Positions 33,456 to 44,570 of a stretch of DNA of 64,000 bases are shown in pieces (position 1 is the stretch's first letter; each line of letters begins with the position of its first letter). The stretch covers positions 7,351,001 to 7,415,000 of the forward strand of contig OY540817.1 in NCBI GenBank assembly GCA_961205875.1, given 5' to 3'. The notes under the pieces are model-generated. The model made no database searches and was not told the origin of the DNA. It saw only the letters and a list, made by a program, of their open reading frames with translations. The stretch is from Sialis fuliginosa (taxonomy: Eukaryota; Arthropoda; Insecta; Megaloptera; Sialidae). Made by a program: the position numbers and the translations under genes.

Positions 33456-34254
33456 TCTTTGTTATAATACAGAGTGTCACGGGAAGGTATTGAAACTAAT
33501 CAGTTGTCTTTTTTAAATGGATGCAGTTATTGAAAAAACAAAAACTGTGTAAAAAAGAGGAGAGTCTGCAATTAGTAGAAGCAAGTAAGTGCGCGTGAAA
33601 ATGAATAGTCTGACTTTTATTCTCGAAAAGTACTTATTTTCGAGAGGAAGTTCTTTTAGGGAGTTTAGTATTAAATGTAGAAAACATAAAGTTAAGAGTA
33701 GAACCACACTAAAAAGTAAATAACTCATTAATTATTTAAATTTATTCGTTATGGCACTCCATTTGTGGGCAATAAATCTGCATTGAAATCATTTTTTGTG
33801 TTTTTTTTTTAACTTAAATCAGATATCATTAATTTATTTCTTCATATTTATGAGATTGTTTATTAAAATTCGTACATTTTATTACACACTATATAATCTA
33901 AACCGTTTGAAAATAAAAACTGATAAACAAGATGAAACAATTTTGAATATAAGAAACTCTGCATGAAACAAATTTAAAAAATGAATAAAAAAGCAATTTC
34001 ACAAAACTTTATATCCTTCGGTGTGCGATATTGTTTTACCAAACATAAAACAAAATCTTGATAATATTTAATATTAATAAGAATGTGGGACGATAGTAAA
34101 AGGTGCGAAAATATTTATTTAAAAAAAAAAAAACTTATCGCGCTACAAATTTGTACGCTATCTTTGTTTGTTATGATACATAAATCTTTTATATTACATT
34201 ACTATAATACGACATATACATGAAAAATGTAATAAATCAGTCAAATTACATGAA
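33456..34254. other. A+T-rich interval between J copies
   Basis: Holds a minus-strand ORF (33513-33728) with no recognisable domain. There is no primer-binding site or polypurine tract next to the J copies, so I do not call them LTRs. Confidence 0.35.
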
Positions 34255-34398
34255 ACTCTGGCTACACCAACTTGGTGCAGTAAAACAGCTGGATGAATTT
34301 ATATTCCATTGCCTGACATGAAATGTTTGTATTATTTTTTTCAACGCTTAACGTTAAGTACCTATGCAAAATGCAATAATACAATTTGAAAATATATT
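34255..34398 (+). repeat. Direct repeat J, copy 2
   Basis: Second copy of J, with a 10-20 bp insertion ('cgttaagtacctatg') relative to copy 1. Confidence 0.75.
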
Positions 34399-34570
34399 CT
34401 AGTTATATTAAATTTCACATTTCATTTTTAAATATAATCTAATTTTAAAAAAATGGAAAACCTCAGAACCTAGTTCCACTGAACGGATTTTCGTGAAACT
34501 TTGTGTAAATACCACAATTTTTACCCCTTAAAATTTCTGCTTTTCGAAAAATTATAAAGGATCTAACAAA

Positions 34571-34866
34571 TTTGCAACTTTCAAATGGGGTATTAATTCT
34601 GTATTAGTATTTATGGATTAGTTATGGAATTTAGAGCAGTGCTACTTCAACCTATTATAACACAGTTGGCGAATCTGACCGTTTATAAAATAATTTTCAT
34701 AATATCACCACTGTTTTAATACTGTTGGTGTTTATTTACCACACTTCATGAAACTTCAAGAGAACTGTCAGGTAGGTTTGAAACCTCATTTGAAAGTGCT
34801 TGCAAGCTTGAAACATTTGTTAGTTAGTTGTTTGTTTGTTAGTTCGTTTGTAATACTGGACATTAT
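34571..34866 (+). mobile_element. Inverted-end element K1
   Basis: The ends are mirrored ('caactttcaaatggggt' left, 'cctcatttgaaagtgcttg' right). It shares with 61228-61490 (opposite strand) the blocks 'agagcagtg.tacttcaacc' and 'tttcataatatcaccactgt'. Both copies end near 'ataatac.ggacatta'. Probably a small non-autonomous DNA element; the duplication is not resolved. Confidence 0.6.
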
Positions 34867-35744
34867 TGTAATAAAATAATACATATATGGTTGCTGATTA
34901 TGAATTTACAAATTCAAAATGGTGGATGTAAACTTGACCCGAATGGGACGTGATTTTTAATAATCAATTTTAACAATTTTCTTCGTACGTAAAAAATAAT
35001 AATTTATTTGGGCGTCCAGGTTTTGTGACGCAATATTAGGTACGGGGTTGAGAAAATACGAGGGTATAGGGGTAAAAAATTCGTAATTTTTGCGTGACAT
35101 ATTTTATGAATGACTATTTTTGTACTTATGCAGAACTCTGGTATCACATACATGAAGTAGATATTATATTAATAAAAATCTAAAATTGGATCAAATTGCA
35201 AAAATGTGTTTATAAAATATGTATTTATTTTATAATTGAATTGTTTTAAAATCAATTTCTTCAAGATATTTACAATATTTCTATATTTAATAATAAAAAA
35301 TTAAAATATAAAACATCTCAATCATGTAGTAAAAGCTTGCTTTTTGAGAAGTAATGAACTTACTGGTATTTCAAGAATTTTGTGTTTCTGAAATATTATT
35401 CTGCTCTGTTATTTTTAGATTTCAATCAATGTTTATATAAAACATACTGCAAAAACTTTCTTTCTTGGAATAATCAACCGTTTAATAAATACTCCATAAT
35501 TTTAGTTGTCTGTATAAATATTTATATAAGTCTCTTTACCAGTTGTGAGTTTCTATCAGTCAAAAGTAGGAATATTTTATGAAACAAATAATCAGAAAGA
35601 AGATTATATTTTTACTTATTTTTTTTAGAGTTATTATTATGTATATGTATAGCTACACACATAAAATAAAAATATAATTAAATTATTCACAAAATAAAAA
35701 AAATGACTTCTTTTCAAACATATCTCAACAAAACTAATTTATGT
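34867..35744. other. A+T-rich interval
   Basis: Nothing recognised; the ORF at 35382-35582 is low-complexity. Confidence 0.35.
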
Positions 35745-35945
35745 ATATTTGCATGACCCCCATAAGAAAGGGAGGAAGTGACAGGGCTCTAGCCTGGGGG
35801 CTCGATCTTAAGAGGAAAGAGGGCAGCCCAGCGAAGCATTTTTTTATCATCAAAAAAATCTTAAGTTTCTTAGCAAGAGGGGGTCAACAGAAAATCCTGG
35901 CCTGGGGGAGCGCGATAAGATGTGGGGGGGGCATAAGGCTTTGTC
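35745..35945. mobile_element. G+C-rich transposon-like fragment
   Basis: An abrupt G-rich segment ('ctagcctgggggctcgatc', 'atcctggcctgggggagcg', 'gataagatgtgggggggg') with two related 'cctgggg' modules. Its composition matches the G/C-run edges of insect hAT elements. It has no paired ends. It creates the spurious 112-codon ORF at 35741-36079. Confidence 0.35.
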
Positions 35946-36385
35946 TGTACAATGTAAATATTTTGAGTTTATATTATGTCCTTTTATCTACTTTGTATTT
36001 TTTTTGGATTGGCACGATAACAACTAAGCCGATTTTGAGAAGACTTCCACTGTGCAAAAGCCTAATACCGTATTATTAGTTTAGGTACTTTTAAGTATAA
36101 TTAAATTAGAAAAATCAGAAAAATTTACATTTTATATTTTTTTAATTATTTATTAAAAATAAATATTATGATGGTGTAATTAAATCAATTTAAATTTGAA
36201 AAAAAATAACAATTAATTTTTTTTTAATAAAAATGTATAAAAATGAAAGGTTTAAACAATATAGTTGTGACATTAACTAAACCAACAATTTATTCAAATA
36301 ATTAAGTCAAACATATATTAAGAATAACATGATTTACATTGTATTTGAATTCAAAATATACACGGAAAATGTCTAGTCAATATAA
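35946..36385. other. A+T-rich interval
   Basis: 'cgataacaactaagccgatttt' at about 36017 is a scrap of Helitron-like interior. Nothing else is recognised. Confidence 0.3.
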
Positions 36386-37191
36386 TCCTTAATATACATA
36401 AAGCTCAACGTCTCTTTGACTGTCTGTCTGTTCGTTAGTACGCTTATCACTCGAGAATCACTTATCCGATTAACGTGGTTTCTTTTTTAATTCATAGGTA
36501 CATACTCTGGCCAGATTATAGACTATAGTTTATAACGTTAGGTAACATAACAACTAAGCAGTGACGATAATAGTAAATCAAGTCGGAAAATAGTTTGCCG
36601 CCAGCGCGCTCTTTTGCAGTACGCAATATTGAACAATATAATGTATTAAAGAATTGTGTAGAACAAAAAGATCTCAAATAAAGTCCGCAACAACATATGT
36701 CTAACTTTTATATCTAAGCCACAGTGATTGCTTTTATGTTACAAAAAAAATTAAAAATATTTGGGTTCTGTATACGTAGACCTGCAAAACATTAATCCTT
36801 ATCGAAATAAATGATTTCATCGTAATAAGTACTTAATGTAGATATAATTTGCCCTTTACAGCATCCAATTTGCTCTTTTAGTTTAGGAAATAACTTGAAA
36901 TATACATACAGTAACATATTATTCGCGACAATTCGCGCGAACTATGATGTGAAGTGTCGCGGGGCAGAGAACAGTTGTTTATTTTGTTTTCAATTATTAA
37001 CTTCTAAATTTAAACAGAACAACAATTATTTGTAATTTTTGTTCTGATTCGTTTTTTAGTTAATTTAGGTTTTGATTAGTTATTATTACGATAATAATTA
37101 ATTAGGTACAAATAATTCAACTATATTTTTCAAAAATCCTAAACAATAATTTCGTAGACAACGCGGGTGAAGCCGCACGGGCACAGCTAGT
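36386..37191 (+). mobile_element. Near-complete Helitron-like element
   Basis: Starts TC in 'tccttaatatacataaagc', then a TGTCTGTCTGTTCG run and 'tcacttatccgattaacg'. It ends 'gcgggtgaagccgcacgggc' followed by ACAGCTAGT. TC start, GC-rich 3' hairpin and CTAGT end, with no target duplication, fit a non-autonomous Helitron. The 5' flank is A as expected, but the 3' flank is A rather than T. No Rep/helicase ORF, about 806 bp. Confidence 0.65.
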
Positions 37192-37379
37192 ACCTATATA
37201 AAAGCTTTTATAATATTGTATGTAAATCCAACTCGAATATAATAACTTTCAAATTCAAAGAATCCTATAGTTTGCATAGCTACTTCTGAACAATGTTAAT
37301 GTGTCAATACTTGGTAATAAAAAGTTATTTTTTGCAATTGAAATCACATTTCTTTTCAAGAGATCTAGATCAAAGGAAA
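37192..37379. other. A+T-rich spacer
   Basis: Nothing recognised. Confidence 0.3.
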
Positions 37380-37740
37380 GTTCCGCATTAAAAAGCGCTC
37401 GTTATCACTTGCATTACGTTACACTGAAGGGTTGGAACGGCATTAAATGAAAGAACAAAGCATTCAAGTAGAAATTACTGGCTTTCAATGGGATTAGCAC
37501 ACGTCGGTATGCTTTAAGCAATATCACATATTTTCAAACATACACATTTACACATTATGCATCTCGAGATCATATATGACGCATGGGTGTTTCTCCATTC
37601 TGTAATCTTATATGCAAATATTTGTCGTTCCGTTTTTATGTCTTTTTCAGATACACCGCGTTTGGAAAAAGTATTAGAGACTCTGTATGTGTGGGTGTGT
37701 AAGAGAGTGTGTGTGTGTAACTATGTGACAGGATATTAGA
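37380..37740. other. G+C-richer unique block with a GT microsatellite
   Basis: Bases 37380-37505 are complex and non-repetitive ('aaaagcgctcgttatcac', 'gggattagcacacgtcgg'). Bases 37683-37720 are a degenerate (GT)n tract. The ORF at 37557-37739 crosses the microsatellite and is not credible. Confidence 0.3.
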
Positions 37741-37978
37741 GCCCCTGTAGGCATTATTATTCTATGCTAAAGTTTTCAAAAGGATAATATCGCTGTTCAC
37801 GTTTATGTACAGTATGATTTGCAAATCGTGGATTCATAAAAGTTTTATATGTTTAGGATTGCACACGAGATAAGATAATAATAGATAATTCTCGACTAGA
37901 TCTCGTATTTTACAACTGATAGTATCTATCTCATCACGTAACAGATAAAAGTCTGGTACAGACAAGGTTAGTAAATAC
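37741..37978. other. Unremarkable interval
   Basis: Nothing recognised. Confidence 0.3.
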
Positions 37979-38195
37979 ACAGGGTGCCTCAGTAGCTTTT
38001 GAGCAATCAGCATGGCCACCCCAAATGACGTATTTTCCCCTTCTCGCGCCGAGTTACAAAGCTATATTTGTTATGATTGGGCACATCATTCCCTCTCTCC
38101 ACATTTGGGCACCTTAGATGACGTATTTCCCTCTCTCGCGCCGAGATACTGTGGTTACTTTGTACTTTACATGCCTTGGGTAAAGGGGATTTTTT
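37979..38195 (+). repeat. Transposon-derived segment with internal duplication
   Basis: Starts 'acacagggtgcctcagtagc', typical of insect DNA-element termini. It then carries two related segments about 93 bp apart: 'atgacgtattttccccttct' then 'cgcgccgag' at 38024, and 'atgacgtatttccctctct' then 'cgcgccgag' at 38117. The resulting 61-codon ORF (38012-38197) is a by-product. Confidence 0.45.
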
Positions 38196-38249
38196 AGATA
38201 CATATGATTAAAATAATTTAAAAAAATCAACTTGGCAGAAAGTAACAAA

Positions 38250-38493
38250 AAAAAACCGAAGCTTTTGCTTCGACCAAAAAATTACCTTCGGTCGAACACT
38301 AGACCCCATTCATTCTCTCTGCAGGTTCATCCATCCCATATATTTAATGTTAATAAATAAATAATAAATGAATGATTTTGTCAAAAATGCAGTTTTTTGG
38401 CTTGTTCATTACAAGTTAGGTAGTCATGCTTTGACTTAGGAAAACATTAGTTCAAAAATGAAGCCGCAAGTCGAAAAAGTTTGGGAACCACTG
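38250..38493. mobile_element. hAT-type remnant (right end only)
   Basis: Ends AAGTTTGGGAACCACTG at 38493, a classic hAT terminus. CTTCGG/CGAAGC-rich sequence at 38250-38300 is like the subterminal repeats of some lepidopteran hATs. No CAGTGGTTCCC left end was found. Confidence 0.45.
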
Positions 38494-40016
38494 TCTTATG
38501 CATACTGATGTCATCAGTCAATTTTGCTAATATTTTAGTATGTTATAATTCTTGAATATAGAACCAAAAATTTAATAGGAATACAAATCAGAAGTAATTT
38601 TTTTTTAATTGGTGAAAATATCATTTTAACCGTTCTAATGGATTTAAAAATAAATAAAATAAACCACAAATATTTTAAATAAGCATAGGTTTAATTTTAG
38701 AGTACCTAAAAAATTTTCATAACATTTCAAGAAAAAAAATTTTTTTATGTTGCAATCAAATTAATTTTACAAATTAAAAATAGAGAGAGATATAGGTACA
38801 TCACTGAAGATTAATTTATTCTTTTGATATTTAATAAACGTATTACTTTAAATAATCATAGGTAATACATAATTTCAGAGTAGGTACCTAAAATTTTTTC
38901 ATAACATTTCCTAAAAAAATATTTTTTATGTTGACATGCGATCAAATTTTAATTTTACAAATAAATACCTATAGTACGTAAAAAAAACTATAAACCAAAA
39001 ATCAAAAATCGAATTGAACGAAAATGATTTGAGATAAACATTTTCAAAAAGACAGGAACAAATATTTGTAGTAAAAACAAGTCAAGTAATAGAAAACAAA
39101 CTTTTAGCACGTTGTGTAACATCCAATATTCTCTATAAATGATTTATGACATCCGAATCCCCTGTAGACAGAAACATTACAAGAAGAGAAATCCTACGGG
39201 ATAAGTATTTGGGATGTTGAAGAGCCTTAGGGGGTAGTTTTAAGTGCGGGGTTAAGAGCTTTTAACATTTCATAAAGTTCACACCTTAAATGCGACCAAA
39301 TTTAAACAGATCGTATTCAAATATATGAATATATTAACGTAAAATATTAAACACAATAAACTATTTTAAATCAGTACTTACTAAAAGAAAAAATAAATGT
39401 ATAAATATACAAATATTTTTATGATCATTTGTGATAGTTTGATCTTAAATTATTTTATATTAATAACAAGATTTAATAGTAGGGAAACTAGGGGTAAGAC
39501 AAGGGGTAAGATTTATTAGAATTTTATCTTAAATATTGCTTATACAAAATGACCTGTTTTTTTTTTGATATTCGAAATAATTTGTTAGGTAGAGAAAATA
39601 ACAAAGATATATATTTTCATTTGTAAATTTTATTTAACAATTATTTTGTTTTCTACAAATAAAGATTGCAATACATTTTTATTAGTTACCTATACGCAAA
39701 GTAGTTCTCTCATATTCATTTCTCGTATTTGAACATATTCAAAATATATACTAACTAAAAATGAGATAAAAGGTAAGATTATTGGGGTGAGATGGAACGT
39801 TTAACTTCATATGTTAAATTAATAAATTGTTAATAAAAAAAAGTATGGATGAAAGTAGATACTCGTATCAATTTTGAAAAATATTTTAGAGTAAGTAATT
39901 TTTGCATCAAATTGATATGTATCTTCATTCAATAGTTAAAGTGTTGTTTAAATAAGTACTTTTTTATTTTTCCAGTTACAATTAAAGCAAAGGTCCATCG
40001 TCATTTACTCGTTACT
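38494..40016. other. A+T-rich interval
   Basis: Two related scraps, 'aggggtaagacaaggggta' (39490) and 'ggtaagattattggggtgag' (39775), look transposon-derived but have no ends. No gene is seen. Confidence 0.35.
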
Positions 40017-40028
40017 CCCCCCCCCCCC
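40017..40028 (+). repeat. Homopolymer of 12 C
   Basis: Uninterrupted C run in A+T-rich DNA, possibly the worn edge of an element. Confidence 0.85.
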
Positions 40029-40929
40029 TTACACATAGTTATAGTTAATATTTTCGTATAAAACGATTTACAAAAATTAATACTATTAATTATTTTGAAT
40101 AATTTCTCATCTAGTTAAATATTTACTGATTCGAATAATATAATAAACGCATCTTGCTGAGAGTGCTTACATAATTAATTTCAAAGCAAATATAATAATT
40201 TTATAGAAGATAATTTAAATTACGACTCGAGTATTATGTTTCATGCATTGTTGAACTTAAATTAAAATTATTATTATAAGAATTACAATAAGAAAAGCAA
40301 ATATGGTGATGCACTTGAGTTAAATAGATTGTATTTAATTCAGAAAAACTTTCTGGTTGTTCGTTTAGACAAGTTTCACAGTACTTATACTTACAACGTC
40401 ATCATAGAGTTTTAATTACATTTACTCTTTATATATCTCAGTTACAAGATGAAACATTAACTGGAATCTCGCAAGAAAAAACAAAGTAAAACTTTGACAC
40501 TAAGCATTTCATATTTTAACAAACTTTGAAAATAAATATGCGTATCAAAATTAGATTTACGTAAAGTTTTTGTTACAGAATTCTCAAATGGAAAAGTAGC
40601 TTAAAAGTTTACTGTTTTGTTAAAGGGATAATTTTTAGGTCAGTAGTTATAAAATTTTGAGAGTGTATAATTACTTCTTTCTTTTACGTCAAAATCAACA
40701 AATTATAAAGAAATGTAAGAGGGGATTTAACAGTTTTGGGAAAATGTATTCTATAAGTATACAATATTATACTTAAATTTTAGGCTCATGCCGGCCAACA
40801 TTAATTATGTGTCGAAAAAAAAAAATATAAGATAATATTGTATAGATTCATAGATCCTCACATATTTTACAACAAAAGACTCCTTGATAAGAGTTATTAT
40901 CTACTTTATATACACATTTTTAATTATTA
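40029..40929. other. A+T-rich interval
   Basis: Nothing recognised. Confidence 0.35.
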
Positions 40930-40931
40930 TA

Positions 40932-41094
40932 CAGTGGAACCTCGTCAGTACGTTTCTGAAGGGACTGGTGGGAAAACACATACTAACAATAAAATGATAT
41001 TTTAACATGGAGTTTTGAATGCCGTGACCTAAAAAGAAAACATACTATGTATACATAAACGTACTAAAGTAAAACATACAACGAAGTTCCACTG
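40932..41094. mobile_element. pogo/Tigger-like MITE
   Basis: The ends CAGTGGAACCTCGT and ACGAAGTTCCACTG match at 13 of 14 bases and are flanked by TA on both sides (40930-40931, 41095-41096). 'CAGTGGAACCTCG' is the familiar terminus of pogo/Tigger elements of the Tc1/mariner superfamily. At 163 bp it is a deletion derivative without coding sequence. Confidence 0.85.
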
Positions 41095-41096
41095 TA

Positions 41097-41214
41097 TACT
41101 TTTCAGTATTATTAAATTTTTTTATGTCGTTTTTTAAGTTTTTTATTTACATTCCTTTTTTATAGTGTGTACAATATCGAAATAGGAAAAACACAGAAAA
41201 TTATACAATCTGCT
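41097..41214. other. Short spacer
   Basis: Nothing recognised. Confidence 0.3.
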
Positions 41215-41635
41215 CATATGCCAGTAACAATTTCCGCACCGTTAATAAAGCAAACTGAAATTTTCAACAGATATAGTACGTGATATGCCGAAAATAGACA
41301 CTAAACATTTTTCTAAAAAATACATTTTGAGGAAAAATATCTAACAGCAAAACAAAATTCCCACATCAGCAAGTAGGGTGTCAAATAAAAGCTAGTGACT
41401 TGAGAAACTAAAGTTTATTTACTATAAATTATATTATATACCTTAAACAAAAGTTTATAAAAACTCCTGAAAAAATTATTAAAAATCTGATAATGTGTAT
41501 AAAAAAGTATCAGGAGTATCAGACTTTCGCTATTTTTTTACCATCTAAAAATAACATGTAATTATATTTTATATTGTTCGGTACGGAACACCATTTGCGC
41601 GAGGCTCGACTCGCACTTGACCCATTTTTATAAAT
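41215..41635 (+). mobile_element. RTE-like LINE 3' tail fragment
   Basis: It contains 'agtagggtgtcaaataaaag' (about 41371) and ends 'gttcggtacggaacacc', 'gcgaggctcgactcgcactt', 'gacccattttt'. This wording matches my recollection of the highly repeated 3' end of lepidopteran RTE LINEs. No reverse transcriptase is left in this piece. Not verified by search. Confidence 0.5.
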
Positions 41636-41879
41636 ATTGTAATGATATGCAAAATAAAATACTCTTCTTCCTTATATAATTAATTTACTTTCCATAACGT
41701 TAAAATGTTGAATAAATATTTCTAAATATTCAGGCTGGAATAAACATAACCATATATGAATAAATCCAAATTCTGTTACAAAAGTATACGACACAATGAA
41801 ATGTTAATTTAGTACTTCCGTATTTGTAGAGCTATTGAAACATCTTCATTTCTCTGTGCATATATAAAGTATTAATTAC
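41636..41879. other. A+T-rich spacer
   Basis: Nothing recognised. Confidence 0.3.
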
Positions 41880-42360
41880 ATTAAAACCGCACCGGATCCG
41901 GAAATAATTTCCAGCACAAAAATCAAATAATATTTAAATCCCTCTCGAATGAATTACGTCGGAGGAATATTTAAGCGTCTAATCACTGTCACGTGATGAA
42001 GATTAAATCCACTCGGTTGGCGAAAACACAAAACTCAACTGAGTGAGACCAATTATTAATCCTCAAGAATATTTTACACCTTTACTACTTATGTAGGTTG
42101 CAGGAACCAGAGCCGGCTTATTTATACAGGCTGTCCGCCAGCAGATTTTATAGTTTGAATAGAAATTGCGATGAAAGGGTATCAGTCGACGCGGAAGTGT
42201 TGCGAATTTTATGTAGCCATGAATCAGTGACCGCGCTTTTGCGGTTGAGGTGTATTTTGCAAATCAAAATTCAGTATTGTGGCAAGGCGTCGTTTTTGTA
42301 TATGTACCCACTTATTAATATTAGTTGTTTGATGAAACAACATGTTGCGAGTTTTTAGAT
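41880..42360. promoter_or_regulatory. Complex block with K50-homeodomain-like sites
   Basis: A non-repetitive, G+C-richer block. It has TAAATCC/TAATCC/TAATCAC cores at 41934, 41980, 42005 and 42057, a palindromic E-box CACGTG at 41991, and 'tccggaaataatttcc' near 41896. From 42098 an 86-codon plus-strand ORF follows 'gtaggttgcag', which could be an acceptor, but no good donor or known domain supports an exon. Candidate enhancer or weak exon. Confidence 0.3.
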
Positions 42361-42487
42361 TTTATCCGTTTGTTATGGCCTCCGTAGACAAAAATTATTG
42401 TCATACTTTAAAGTATTTCGAAAAATATTGCGATTTTGTAATAATTAATTTTGCGCTATTATAAAATTACTTTAATATTTTTTTGTC
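42361..42487. other. Short spacer
   Basis: Nothing recognised. Confidence 0.3.
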
Positions 42488-42495
42488 GTTGTAAG

Positions 42496-43117
42496 CAGGG
42501 ACTTGAACCTGAACCCGAATCCGAACCGTAAGCCCGAAAAACCCCGTATTTTTCACTAACCCGAACCCGAACCGAACCGCTATATCTCAAAGTCAACGAA
42601 CCTGAACTTTTTCATGGATAACCGGTAACCTTATATTTTGAAAAGGTTCAATAATAATAAATTATTTTTAATATTTTAATATTTTCCTCCAATAATTTTT
42701 AAAAGAGATTATAAAATGTACTAATACTCGAAATCTGTTTGAATTTTATGATAAGATGTGACTTATCAAGTCAAATAAATACTGAAATTTACATATTTTT
42801 TACTATAATTAATAAATATATATGTATTATAAATAATAATTGAATTACATTTCAATTTGCTAAAAAAATCTGTAAAATAGAAATTTCAATCTTTAAAATG
42901 TAATTTTATTTTTTCCTCTTTTTTCTAGCAATATTTTAATGGCTATAAATTTTTTTTCTTTTTCAGAAAATGTTTTATTTGCTAATTATAATTTTTTTTC
43001 TAACAAAATAATTTTCTTTCAATTACAAACATGAACCCAAACCCGAACCCGAACCGAAATTTATGTTTGAATCCGAACCGAACCCGAACCATAAATAAAT
43101 TCTGGTTCAAGTCTCTG
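42496..43117. mobile_element. hAT-type element with CCGAAC subterminal arrays
   Basis: The ends CAGGGACTTGAACC and GGTTCAAGTCTCTG match at 13 of 14 bases. They are flanked by a perfect 8-bp duplication, GTTGTAAG (42488-42495 and 43118-43125). Directly inside both ends are arrays of (CC)CGAACC units. The middle is plain A+T-rich DNA without an ORF. End sequence and duplication length fit hAT. Confidence 0.9.
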
Positions 43118-43125
43118 GTTGTAAG

Positions 43126-43224
43126 AACTGTAGTCATTTAAAAAAATAATACAGTTAGAGCTTTTTTGATAAGTTTAATCAATTTCTCATGTTTCAACAC
43201 ACTTTTTTGTAGATACCTCTTTTT
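43126..43224. other. Short spacer
   Basis: Nothing recognised. Confidence 0.3.
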
Positions 43225-43556
43225 GACTAATGTCTGGTATTATAAAGAATTTGCTCGAGAACAAAAGTGAGCTAACGATATCTGCGAGCTATTAAATATA
43301 AATGACAACACACTGACAGTTTAATGAATGGTATGGTTTACATAAATGTCCTTGACACATGTGCGTAGAAATGTACGATTTAAAAGTAGTGGTGATAAGT
43401 GTACCTCATAAAATGCATAGTATTTACATTAATATACGTTTATTACCACTGCTCTAGAACCCTGACCAAATTCATAACGATTTGACATCTCGCAGATAGC
43501 GTTGGCTTAGTTATTGCTCTAGAAGTGATTCTTTATATCTGGCATAATCAGAGTAT
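43225..43556. mobile_element. Foldback element V
   Basis: Left arm about 43225-43291 ('tctggtattataaagaat', 'gctcgagaacaaaagtg', 'gatatctgcgagct') and right arm about 43486-43555 ('atctcgcagatagcg', 'ttattgctctagaag', 'attctttatatctggcat') are reverse complements with scattered differences. The boundaries and duplication are not resolved. The minus-strand ORF 43511-43741 overlaps it and is not called. Confidence 0.5.
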
Positions 43557-43977
43557 AATGAGAGTATGAGCCAGCAAATCAAAGTTAATGATATCGTCTT
43601 TCGTGAAACAAACTTATTGCTAGACAAACGACGTTCATTATCACTATCATTGGAGCGGAAATACATAACATATACTATTTGTACATTCGTATACTCAGAA
43701 CCAAGTATTTTTAATTGATGATATCGAGGAAACCTAAACAAAATTAACAGTTAGAAAATTAAAGAAAATCGCTTTAATACAAAATCAAATACAGATAATA
43801 TAATATAAATATTTAGGTGATTCCCTGATTTTATAGCACAGCTTAGGCGTTATTGAAGAAGAAAAAAGATTTTATTTAGAAACTTTAATGGTTTCACCCC
43901 TTCAATGTCACATAAATTCTATTGAATTATAATCTAAATATTACATTTTTATATCAAAATTGGTGAAAAGGTACAAC
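43557..43977. other. A+T-rich interval
   Basis: Nothing recognised. Confidence 0.3.
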
Positions 43978-43985
43978 TAGTAAAG

Positions 43986-44248
43986 CAGTGGCGTACCGTA
44001 GGTTTCTGCCCCCCGGGGCAAATAACAAATTTACCGTCCTTTCCCCCTCTACACTATATGCTGAATATGAAAATTGAAGACCTTTTTTTGCGTGCTACTT
44101 CAAATATGCAGCCCCCAATCCACAATTTGTATAACATTTTAAATTTTATATTTATATATATTTAATTCTAGTTAAGTTTGCCGCCCCTAGCAAAGTGCCG
44201 TCTGGGGCAGACGCTTTCTCCCCCCCCCCCTTCCCCAGTACGCAACTA
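43986..44248. mobile_element. Short hAT-type MITE
   Basis: The left end CAGTGGCGTACCGTAGG and right end GTACGCAACTA (expected GTACGCCACTG) are flanked by TAGTAAAG (43978-43985) and TCGTAATG (44249-44256), 6 of 8 matching. Inside are mirrored G+C-rich parts ('ctgccccccggggcaa', 'cgtctggggcagacg') and an 11-C run. Decayed but recognisable. Confidence 0.65.
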
Positions 44249-44256
44249 TCGTAATG

Positions 44257-44399
44257 GTAGTAATTATTTGGAACGATTGTTGCAAATCGTTAATATAACA
44301 TGAAGAGTGTTTCATTTGTAAGTTATTTAATTAATTATTTGTTGAGAATATAACTTTTTTATTGAAAAAAGATTTTTTGATAAGTCACATTTTTACTTT
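44257..44399. other. Short spacer
   Basis: Nothing recognised. Confidence 0.3.
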
Positions 44400-44531
44400 C
44401 TTATACCATGTATATGAAATATACATTAGTATAAGTAAGTATAGTGAAGCCGATTTTTTTCGAACCTCGGATTTTGACGGAATTATCTATTTTGACCTTC
44501 CCTGAATCCATTATGATTATTTTCGCCATGA

Positions 44532-44570
44532 TGTCTGTGTGTCCGTCTGTCTGTCTGTCTGTTTGTCTGT
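44532..44570 (+). repeat. TGTC microsatellite
   Basis: Degenerate (TGTC)n run, as often found inside insect Helitron- and LINE-derived repeats. Confidence 0.8.

Noticed and set aside
33319-34398. Direct repeats J as possible LTRs of a retrovirus-like element
   Set aside because: About 140 bp long, no TG...CA ends, no primer-binding site or polypurine tract, and no gag/pol trace between them.
35741-36079. 112-codon ORF, the longest in the window
   Set aside because: It owes its length to a G-rich transposon-like fragment and runs on into ordinary A+T-rich sequence; no protein family is recognisable.
38012-38197. 61-codon ORF beginning MATPNDVF
   Set aside because: Arises from the duplicated TGACGTATTT...CGCGCCGAG modules next to a transposon-type end.
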